A stretch of 64,000 nucleotides of DNA, from NCBI GenBank assembly GCA_945859605.1, contig OX243817.1, positions 33,536,790 to 33,600,789 on the forward strand, in the 5' to 3' direction. Each line of letters begins with the position of its first letter. Position 1 is the stretch's first letter. The translations under genes were made by a program, and so were the position numbers. Source of the DNA: Lumbricus rubellus (taxonomy: Eukaryota > Annelida > Clitellata > Crassiclitellata > Lumbricidae). A model generated the notes under the pieces. That model was given only the letters and a program-made list of their open reading frames with translations, had not been told where the DNA came from and did no database searches. Positions 32,607 to 41,188 of this stretch are shown piece by piece.

Positions 32607-33452
32607 ATCATTTCTTCAATGCTTTTAACTTAAATTAGAAGAAGGATCAGCCATGGGCGCCCGCACATAGGGGAAAGAGGCCGGGCACTTGCCCCCATGG
32701 AAAATCGATTTCCTATTTTTTAATTAATACTTTTTGATTTTTAACAAATTTCTTCGCTCTGAACTGTTAATGTTAGGTTACAAGATTATGCCTACCCAAT
32801 GTGAAACTAAGAAATTGACATTATACACCGTGATTCAATAATAAAAAAATAAGCCAAATTGTTTTTCAAATGTCTCTTATACCTGATAACATATCTGATC
32901 ATATCATGCTAAATTTTTTTAGATATTTAGAGAATTGGACCAAGAATATGATTCCAAAATTTTATGAGAAAAAGTTGAACGGGTAAAAAGATTATGAATC
33001 TTTCAACTTCATATAGGCCTACCGAAATTGAAGTTTACAAGCAAATTTCTATCAGATTCAATAAAAAGCAAGCTAAACTGTTTTTCTTATATCTTCAATG
33101 CCTAGCCTAATAATATAATTAATCATGCTAAAAATTTCCAGATATTTAGAGAATTGAACCAAGAACAGGGTTCCAAAATATCATGTCATAAATTTGAACG
33201 AATAGAAAGATATGAATATTTAAACGTCATCTCTAGAAATTTCAGTTTTCAGCAAGTCTGTTATGGTGTTCGTTGCGGTTTCGATGCTTGATAGTTCCCA
33301 ATTTTGGTCTTCGGGAATCCTGAGGTAAAATTAACGGAGTAGGCCTATAGGCCTATTATCGCAATGTTCTGCTGTCACAACATCTTCCACCTGTTATCAG
33401 AAATAATTATATAGCCCCCAGACAGTGGCGGCGCTAGGGGGGGCTAGGGGGG

Positions 33453-34049
33453 TGTACAGACATTTGAACGGTGGTCAATTGAACGGACGACACTTGATCG
33501 GCGACACTTTAACGGGCGACAGAAGAACGGGCCGACAATAGAACAGGCGACACTTAACCGGAACGACATATTACCGGGCCGACTAATGAACAACTCACGG
33601 AGCGCGGCGTTGTACACTATGCACGTATGCCTACATTGAGTCTGCTTCTAAATGTTGGGAGTGACGTTTGGCGACACTGAATGATTATAGAGTTGTACAC
33701 AGTTTTGCTGTTATATACTTATACGTGTGAAGCAGAGTTTTGCTTTTACGTATGACACATGGCGTTAATGTATGGATGTAGCACCAAAGGTAAAAAGACG
33801 CTCATACATCGAAATTATGTGTATCTGAGAGAAAAACAATACCAGAATGGCAGAATATCATGGCGATGTCGAATGTACAAACAATTCAAATGCAAGCCCC
33901 GACTTTACCGATCAATTGTCCACCGGTCATCTGTCGGACGTTCAACTGTCCGGCCGTTCAATAGTCTCAGCGGTCATTTATACACCGTTCTACTGTCGCC
34001 GTTCTAGTGTCGCACGTTCTTTTGTCGTCCGTTCTAATGTCATGTAACC
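33453..34049. mobile_element. 597-bp Mutator-like foldback with tandem-motif arms
   Basis: Both ends consist of tandem units of about 15-17 bp built on GAACGG-(A)-CGACA, arranged in inverted orientation (about 33465-33590 and 33910-34045). The direct repeat GCTAGGGGGG flanks the element (33443-33452 and 34050-34059). A 9-10 bp duplication and a FLYWCH finger fragment inside both point to the Mutator-like (MULE) group. Its length and architecture closely match the element at 49633-50234. Confidence 0.72.
33759..33908 (+). pseudogene. FLYWCH-type zinc-finger fragment inside the foldback
   Basis: The plus strand reads CSTKGKKTLIHRNYVYLREK and GRISWRCRMYKQFKCKPRLY. This follows the FLYWCH pattern: KG-x-x-x-L-x-x-x-x-Y-x-Y, then W-R-C, then C-K-x-R. 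FLYWCH fingers occur in MULE transposases and in domesticated regulators. The final His pair is missing because the frame runs into the right-hand terminal array at about 33910, so the domain is truncated. Probably transduced or residual transposon coding sequence. Confidence 0.7.
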
Positions 34050-34975
34050 GCTAGGGGGGGCTAAGCCCTCCCTAAACGTGGCTCAGCCCCCCCAAAGCAA
34101 ATCGCTGAAAATGTCTAAAACAGCTTACTTCGCATTAAGGAAACTAGACAATGACCAACGGCAATGAAATCAACTATATTATACTAGTGTAGATGCTTAT
34201 GCCATTGGCGGCACCAAGGGAGGGGTTAGGGGGCTAAGCCCCTAAATGGGACTCAGCCTCATCCCAAAGCAAAAGCAATGAATGTCCATGTCGGCTTAAA
34301 AGTTATTATGAATATTTTATTTTTTGGACATCAACTGCGGCGCGTCCGGTCATACATCGACTCTTATGTAAGACATCAATTGCGACTGAGCTCGTCTCCC
34401 GGACATCGACTCTCTCTGCGACTCAATATTAGCAATTTAGCATGCACACAGTCCTCTTATTTATACCCTAATGGAGCTGCAGGGAACAGAGGGCTGAGGT
34501 CCGGGCTGGTCTGAGGTCCGAACCGGTCTGGCGGGGTAAAGGACCAGAGATCCGCGATAGCGGGCAGAGGGTTGAGGTACCGACCGGTCTGAGGTCCGGA
34601 AGGGTCTGGAAGAGGGAAGAGGTCTGGAGGATTTGAACTGGCGGGAGAATTGGCTGACTCCCGGCTGAGATCCGGACTAGTCTGAGCCCGGCTAGCGGGG
34701 GAAAGGGGCTGGGAGGAAAGGGGGCTGAGGTCCGGACCGGTGTGAGTCCGGGCTGGCGGTGGAAGGGGGCTGAGGTTTGGCCCGGTGTGAGTCCGGGCTG
34801 GCGGGAGAAGGGTGTTGAGTCCGGGTTGGCGGAGGAAGGGGCTGAGATTCACATCGACAGCAATTTTGAATTTCGCTACAATAGCGCGTCGATGCTTATG
34901 CTAATAGAATGCGCCGCAGACCGTGATGAGGTTATGTGCACCATGTCCGGCCCGCCGGCCTCTTGAGGGGCTATA
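34050..34975. repeat. GC-rich segment and minisatellite within level 2
   Basis: From about 34050 to 34290 there are two diverged copies of GGGGCTAAGCCC...CTCAGCCCC words. From about 34485 to 34850 lies a G-rich minisatellite made of CTGAGGTCCGGACCGGTCTG and GGGCTGGCGGGGGAAGG words, with units of roughly 45-50 bp and variable length. The Pro/Ser-rich open frame on the minus strand is a product of it. Confidence 0.7.
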
Positions 34976-36237
34976 GTCGGGTCAATCTACGAAATAACTT
35001 CGGTGAACCCCAAAAATATTGCAAGAAAACGTTTTATGACGATTTTCTGGTCTCTTGGGTCTGGTGATGAACATACTAAAAGTTACAAGAAATCGGACCA
35101 CGGCAAGTGGTCGAATTTTGGCGGGAAAAAAGATGGCCGCCAATTGGACTAGGCTTGGAGTCTGGAAATGATACTGTTACAAGCAGATCATGTAACAATG
35201 TGCTAACATGCTTTTCTAGACTAATTTGACCCTCCTGAGAACGAAGATCGTGGTTAGCAAGCTTAATTTTTAGCGGTTGCATGAGAAAACAAGATGGCGG
35301 CCAAAATGGCGGTCTATAATTGCTTCAAAAGGTTGCACAGTCGGGTCAATCTACAAAATGATCAAAAAATTCTAAGAAGGCGTTTTATGATGATTTTCTG
35401 GTCTCTTGGGTCTGGTGATGAACATACTAAAAGTTACAAGAAATCGGACCACGGCAAATGGTCTAATTGTGGCGGGAAAAAAGATGGCCGACAATTGGAT
35501 CAGGCTTGGAATCTGGAAATGATACTGTTACAAGCAGATCATGTATAAATTCGCTAAAATGCTTTTCTAGACTAATTTGACCCTCCTGAGAACGAAGATC
35601 GTGGTTAGCAAGCTTGAATTTTAGCGGTTGCATGAGAAAACAAGATGGCGGCCAAAATGGCGGCCTAATGCTTCAAAAGGCTGTAAGTCGGGTATTGTAT
35701 GTGATATAAACATGATTTTGTAATTTAAATTAAGATGTTAGGGTTCTAGGCATGCAATGGAATTAAAGAAGACACATATGTAGTACTGGACGAAAACCAA
35801 AATGGCGGAAACAATGGCGGCCAGAATGTTGAAATTGTTTTAAATGAAGTGATGCATGCAATAGAAACATGAATTCGGACTCCAACTTATCATTTTGGAG
35901 GTCACGGAAAGCAATGGAATCAACTCTGCACGTGTGACACTGCAAGAAAAGTAAAATGGCAGAGATCGGAAACGTTTCGGAGAAGTTCGTCAACGGAACT
36001 GTTGGGCTCATGACAAGCGAAAGTGTGTCGGAAATAGATGAATCTACGGTGAAGGAGGCGGAGGAGGAGGAGGAGAAGGAGGCGGAACGGGGTATAAGGC
36101 GAATTGAATTCATCTTCCGCAATCCCATCCTCCTCCAGGCCATCCACATCATCATCAGCATCATCTTCATCACAGCATAACATCAAACGGCGCTGGAAGA
36201 ATGGTTCATTCCAGGTCTCGGGGTCAGTCCATCGATC

Positions 36238-36741
36238 AACATGTACATGTACATGTACATGTACATGGGGGTTCGGCGCTGAAACGAAGGGCTTCACCAA
36301 CGGTCACCAGGGGCAGTCGGCATCGTCTCTCTATGGAAGCCTGGCCAATGGGTACCTGCCGGGACCACATAAACAGGACAAGGGTTTGCTATCCATGACG
36401 CATCAATCAGCGCACCCCTACGACCCGTACACCCGAGGAGGCTGCCCCTCCCTACCAGTCGCTGTTCTATCGTCGTCGTCGCGTGTCCTCCAGCCGTCGT
36501 CCACTCCCAACCCGTACACTACGAACCTCTTCTCGTTGCACTGATCTCCCCCTCGCGGTGTCAGCCTTCGCATGGGACCAGGAACGCTAAGAGACCGATC
36601 ATCTCCCACAGGGGCCTCGATGGATTGTCTCGCAAGGGCGGTCGCCACCACTACCACAACCGTCTCAACCTGGAGACGGGAAAGATCAACACGAAGGACC
36701 TATCGCAGAAGATCAGCAGTGAGCTGAAGAGGTACAGCATC
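36238..36741 (+). pseudogene. Captured Onecut (CUT-homeobox) gene fragment
   Basis: The plus strand reads KINTKDLSQKISSELKRYSI at 36682-36741. This corresponds to the start of the Onecut CUT domain (family pattern INTKEVAQRITTELKRYSIP). It then runs into unrelated sequence before the rest of the CUT domain and the homeobox. Upstream in the left arm lies GQSASSLYGSLANGYLPGPH, repeated in the right arm. Frame changes between the pieces mean no intact protein is encoded. The fragment lies inside a transposon and is not the organism's Onecut gene. Confidence 0.72.
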
Positions 36742-36849
36742 TCTTCCACTATCAATTCCACCCCCCTCCCTCTTGAAACTTCGCTGTGTTTCTAGGGTAA
36801 CGTAATCTGCGTTTGGAGTGCAGAAAATATTCGAAAAACTTCCATCTCC

Positions 36850-37045
36850 AGGTGGTGGTGGTGCTGATGGTGGTGGTGGTGGTGGTGGTGGTGGTGGTGG
36901 TGGTGGTGGTGGTGGTGGTGGTGGTGGTGTCCGTGGTGATGCGTCATGGATAGCAAACACTGTTTGTGTGGTCCCGGCAGGTACCCATTGGCCAGGCTTC
37001 CGTAGAGGGACGATGCCGACTGCTCTTGGTGACCGTTGATGAAGT
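36850..37045 (-). pseudogene. Right-arm copy of the Onecut-like segment with poly-His tract
   Basis: The minus strand reads INGHQEQSASSLYGSLANGY, LPGPHKQ, then LSMTHHHG followed by an uninterrupted poly-histidine run encoded by (CAC/CCA)n, seen on the plus strand as (GGT)n at about 36852-36930. Onecut proteins carry poly-His runs N-terminal to the CUT domain, supporting the same origin as the left-arm copy. The left arm lacks the His run and diverges just after ATGACGCATCA, so the two copies were not kept identical here. Confidence 0.6.
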
Positions 37046-38302
37046 CGTTCGTTACAACGCCGACCCCTCAGTACATGTTGTTTGATGGACTGACCACGAG
37101 ACCTGGAATGAACCACCTCCTGCGCCATTTGATGTCATGCTGTGATGAAGATGATGCTGATGAGGATGTGGATGGCTTGGAGGAGGAAGAATTCCATTCC
37201 CCTTATACCCCGTTCCGCCTCCTCCTCCGCCTACTCCACCGTAGATCCATCCATTTCCGACACACTTTCGCTTGTCATGAGCCCAACAGTTCCGTTGACG
37301 AACTTCTCCGAAACGTTTCCGATCGCTGCCATTTTACTTTTCTTGCAGTGTCACACGTGCAGAGTTGATTCCATTGCTTTCCGTGACCTCCAAAATGATA
37401 AGTTGGAGTCCAAATTCATGTTTCAATTGCATGCATCACTTCATTTAAAACAATTTCAACATTCTGGCCGCCATTGTTTCCGCCATTTTGGTTATCTTCC
37501 AGTACTACATATGTGTCTTCTTTAATTCCATTGCATGTCTAGAACCCTAACATCTTAATTTAAATTACAAAATCATGTTCATATCACATACGATACCCGA
37601 CTTACAGCCTTTTGAAGCATTAGGCCGCCATTTTGGCCGCCATCTTGTTTTCTCATGCAACCGCTAAAATTCAAGCTTGCTAACTACGATCTTCGTTCTC
37701 AGGAGGGTCAAATTAGTTTAGAAAAGCATTTTAGCGAATTTATACATGATTTGCTTCTAACAGTATCACTTCCAGATTCTAAGCCCGATCCAATTGTCGG
37801 CCATCTTTTTTCCCGCCACAATTAGACTACTTGCCGTGGTCCGATTTCTTGTAACTTTTAGTATGTTCATCACCAGACCCAAGAGACCAGAAAATCATCA
37901 TAAAACGCCTTCTTAGAATTTTTTGATCATTTTGTAGATTGACCCGACTGTGCAACCTTTTGAAGCAATTATAGACCGCCATTTTGGCCGCCATCTTGTT
38001 TTCTCATGCAACCGCTAAAAATTAAGCTTGCTAACCACGATCTTCGTTCTCAGGAGGGTCAAATTAGTCTAGAAAAGCATGTTAGCACATTGTTACATGA
38101 TCTGCTTGTAACAGTATCATTTCCAGACTCCAAGCCTAGTCCAATTGGCGGCCATCTTTTTTCCCGCCAAAATTCGACCACTTGCCGTGGTCCGATTTCT
38201 TGTAACTTTTAGTATGTTCATCACCAGACCCAAGAGACCAGAAAATCGTCATAAAACGTTTTCTTGCAATTTTTTTGGGGTCATGTGGTAGATTGACCCG
38301 AC

Positions 38303-38880
38303 TACTACGCCGGTAGTCCTACACAACTATACATTGGGAAATCGGGTGTTCTTTTAGCACCAGCAGTCATGGGCGGAGACTTGGGGTCAGGAGACGGTCC
38401 ACGAGACCCCGAAGTTTGTGATTGTGGACGGAGATGCTGCTCCCCAATATTTAAAAAATATCTTTAAAATGTCATTATAAATTTCTAGAGTGTTATCTAC
38501 TGTTTAGTGTTTATCCATCATGAACAATTTTGCTAGGACGACAGCAAAACTTCTCCTTGAAGTGTGGAATTCGATAATTTATACAACATGGATAATTTAT
38601 ACAACATGGAGGAACATTATTGAACTCATAAACCATTTCTTTCAGCAATGAAATAATTATGAGAAATTTGTTGAGATGACAGCTTAAAATGTTACCATTA
38701 AAGTGCTGATATCCAAAAAATTTAAACAATGGCCTACACTTTTAGAGTCATAAGCAACAACTTTCAGCTTTGAAAGGATGCGCTATTTCTCAAAAATGAG
38801 AGCCAAAATGCTATTATTGCATTGTGAAAATTCAATTTTTTTCATGACTTTAGAGCCTGAAACGAGCTCCTGTCGATGTC
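38303..38880. other. Non-coding segment within level 2
   Basis: A solo hAT-like end (CATGGGCGGAGACTTGGGG) lies near 38369. No coding sequence. The short tandem TTTATACAACATGGA occurs twice near 38578-38611. Confidence 0.5.
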
Positions 38881-38895
38881 AACAGCGAAAAACGC

Positions 38896-39606
38896 GCTGA
38901 TTTCTGGGGCGGAGCCCCAGACCCCGCTGGGGGAGCTTACGACGCTCCCCAGACCCCCTAGTCGGTATGAGCTTCGTGCATTCAGCACTCGCAGCTTCGG
39001 GTCTCCAGCGCATGCAAAATTACCCCCTTAAGGAAAATATTCTACTGGCGTTTCTAGGAGGAAGGGCTTGGTGTTTCAGCCCCCAAACCTGAAATTCTGG
39101 CACCGCCACTGGTTGTACCCGTAAAATCCCCTACATATGACATGTCCCTAGAGTTTTTCTATATAGTATGCCTATCCATATGATAGTATACTTATAAACT
39201 TTGTTAGGCTATAGGCCAAACCTTTTAACTTCTGTGATTATAGTAAAGACTAAGCCAATTTCTTTTACAATAAAATTTTGACATTCTTATACTGGTAGCT
39301 AGTCTGCGACTCTGCGAAACGACTTCTTATTTAAGTTTTCATGATTTTTATCGTTCATAAATAGCTGGCAAAAGGAGCCTAAAAAGGGCTCAAGTTGAGG
39401 TCAACAGAGCTAAAAATGCGTTGGCGGCTGGGGCTCCGCCCCAGACCCCGCTGGGGGAGCTTACGACGCTCCCTCAGACCCCCTAGTCGGTATGGGCTTC
39501 GTGCCTTCGGCACTCGCAGCTTCGCGCCTTCGGCGCTTCATAAAAATTTTCTAATTGGCTTAGGGCTTCAGCCCCCCCCAAACCTGAAATCCTGGCGCCG
39601 CCACTG
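38896..39606. repeat. Two copies of a GC-rich module with hairpins
   Basis: The sequence GGGGCGGAGCCCCAGACCCC, GCTGGGGGAGCTTACGACGC, then CCCCCTAGTCGGTATG and a cluster of GGCACTCGCAGCTTCG words, occurs at about 38905-39010 and again at about 39426-39540. Each copy is followed by CCCCCAAACCTGAAAT and a CTGGC(A/G)CCGCCACTG end. Internal inverted words (GGGGCTCCGCCCC, GCGCCTTCGGCGC) predict stable hairpins. The second copy supplies the right end of level 2; the first end (39097-39112) may belong to an older copy of the same family. Confidence 0.75.
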
Positions 39607-39614
39607 CCCCCAGA

Positions 39615-39976
39615 AGGCTGATTTCTTTTTCAACAGAATAGCGCCAGCCCACAGAGCCAAGGAAACCATCGAAATGCTGGCGAGAGACGCCAGACTTCAT
39701 TTATCCCACATTATGGTCTCCGAACAGCCCAGATTTGAATCCTGTCGACTAGGCCTATAGAGTGTGGACTGTGGAGCATGCATGATGCAAGACCGAGTCT
39801 AGCAGACAACTATCCGTGATATAAACGATCTGAAGCGACGCTTGCTGGAAGTGTGGGATGACCTGGACCAGAGGATAATTAATCGACGATGCTATTGCCA
39901 ATGCATGGCGCCAGCGCCTCCAGGTTTGCGTGCAAGCAGGAGGAGGACATTTTGAGCATGTTATTTTAATTAAATA
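39615..39976 (+). pseudogene. Tc1/mariner-type transposase C-terminal relic
   Basis: The plus strand reads APAHRAKETIEMLARDARLH. After a degraded PPNSPDLNP region (SEQPRFESCRL), and in other frames, it reads RDINDLKRRLLEVWDDLDQR, IIN and, after a one-base shift, AIANAWRQRLQVCVQAGGGH and FEHVI. This is the conserved C-terminal order of Tc1/mariner transposases (GAPAHRA block, DLNP block, GGGHFEH end). It lies immediately outside level 2, so it was part of the DNA into which level 2 inserted. Confidence 0.82.
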
Positions 39977-40431
39977 ATTGATCAAACCATACTGTCGAGG
40001 GTCATATTGTTAGTTCAATTCTCTACATATCTGGAAAATTTTAGAATGATTAATCATCAGGCATTAGAGATAATAAGGAAACATTTTATTGAATCTGACA
40101 GAAAATTGCTTGTAAACTGAAATTTCGGCATAAGAAGTTTAAATATTCATATCTTTTTTATCCATTCAGCTTTATCTCGTGCAATTTTGGAATCATATTA
40201 CTGGTCCAATTCTCTAAATATTTGGAAAAGTTTGGCTTGATATGTTATCAGGCATTGGAGATATATGAAAAACAATTTGGCTTAGTTTTTGTTGAATCAC
40301 TTTGTAGAAACCTCTGTAAAAATAAGCGTACGTGTTCTCAATTTTCTGTTTTACATTTTCAAGCTCTTGTTTTAAAAAATTGACCATGACCATTGTTTTT
40401 GCCTCTTCCTGCAAATATTTCTGCGGGCGCC

Positions 40432-40741
40432 CATGGGCGTCCGCAGGAATTTTTCTAGGGGGGCGCAAACGTTTAAATAATTGGTACATGGTCTAAATTT
40501 AATGGGTGACAGTTTGAATTTCCATAATACCACGAGAGAATCCTAGTGTAGCCTACCTATAGGCCTACGTTATGCGCACAAGGAAAGATAACATGGGTTC
40601 AACTTGTAGAACGAATCGATAATCACATTGAAAACCACGTTGTAACAAACACAAACAAATAACCTAAATTTATGTGCAACTATGCGAAAAATCCAGAGGG
40701 GCGCAGTTGCGCCCCCTTGCGCCCCGCTGCGGACGCCCATG
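40432..40741. mobile_element. 310-bp hAT-like element inserted in the right end of level 1
   Basis: The ends CATGGGCGTCCGCAG and CTGCGGACGCCCATG are inverted repeats. An exact 8-bp duplication CGGGCGCC flanks it (40424-40431 and 40742-40749). Removing it and one duplication copy restores the level 1 terminus. No coding capacity. Confidence 0.88.
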
Positions 40742-40761
40742 CGGGCGCCCATGGGACCGAG

Positions 40762-41188
40762 TTTTTCAAAACTTTCTGCTGTTCAGACGTAGAAATTCGT
40801 AAATAGGCCTATTTCGTGTTTTTTTTTACTGGTCTGCAGCTCTGGAATGGAGGTTACGGTAAATTGCAGAATGCATAAACTCCTCGTGGTAGGTCTGCAT
40901 TAAGATCATAAAGGAGTCGTTTTCAGAAATCAGAACTACAGCAAAAGAAACACAAAGTCAGTGGCTTAATAATATTTACTACAGATGCAACGATTTCTCT
41001 TTATTTACCCTTCAAAATATCTTGTACGTATTCCTTTAAAAATCTGATTGAATAAAGCAGAATATGATCAATTGAAGCTAAAAGCATCCTTCAGTGAATA
41101 CACGTAGGCTAGGGCCTAGTTGACGTAGCCTAATAAGCAATTATTGTTTAATATGAATTAGGATTGTTGCGAGAACGAAGAAGACACC
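40762..41188. other. 3' flank of the EF-hand gene
   Basis: No coding sequence recognised. It lies downstream of the minus-strand EF-hand gene and may include its 3' UTR. Confidence 0.4.

Larger units (their letters stand above)
34976..38302. mobile_element. 3.3-kb foldback element with about 1.4-kb arms
   Basis: The ends GTCGGGTCAATCTAC and GTAGATTGACCCGAC are followed by arms that pair along about 34976-36406 and 36939-38302. TA flanks both ends (34974-34975 and 38303-38304). Each arm begins with two tandem copies of a unit of about 360 bp (starts near 34976 and 35340, mirrored on the right). The outermost units encode an identical 68-residue open frame on opposite strands, so they are nearly identical. 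The inner arm parts have diverged more. The central spacer of about 530 bp carries Onecut-derived sequence and a GGT repeat. The TA flank suggests Tc1/mariner-type ends, but no transposase is present. Confidence 0.85.
33423..39606. mobile_element. 6.2-kb hAT-like composite with exact 8-bp duplication (level 2)
   Basis: The left end CAGTGGCGGCGCTAGG and right end CCTGGCGCCGCCACTG are inverted termini. They are flanked by the exact 8-bp direct repeat CCCCCAGA (33415-33422 and 39607-39614). Inside lie, in order, a foldback element (33453-34049), an ordinary segment, a GC-rich minisatellite, the 3.3-kb foldback with Onecut sequence (34976-38302) and two GC-rich modules. No transposase is recognisable, so it would be non-autonomous. 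Boundaries rest on the termini plus the duplication. Confidence 0.8.
32652..40753. mobile_element. Outer inverted-repeat element of the nested composite (level 1)
   Basis: The left end CATGGGCGCCCGCA is the same terminus as the elements at 18998 and 60429. Its partner is TGCGGGCGCCCATG at 40422-40435, interrupted by another insertion and completed at 40753. The left arm (about 32700-33400) and right arm (about 40000-40420) are diverged inverted copies. For example, TTTAGAGAATTGGACCA near 32930 pairs with TGGTCCAATTCTCTAAA near 40202. Flanks GGATCAGC and GGACCGAG are not a convincing duplication. Level 2 occupies most of the interior. Confidence 0.65.

Noticed and set aside
35763..37525. Several 70-146 residue frames in the large foldback, including His-Val, Pro and Gly runs
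   Set aside because: They are mirror images of one another from the two arms or products of GTACAT and GGT repeats. Only the CUT-domain start and the SASSLYGSLANGYLPGPH segment resemble a protein.
32644..40761. Target duplication for the outermost composite element
   Set aside because: GGATCAGC and GGACCGAG agree at only half the positions, so I do not claim a duplication. The level 1 call rests on termini and inverted arms.
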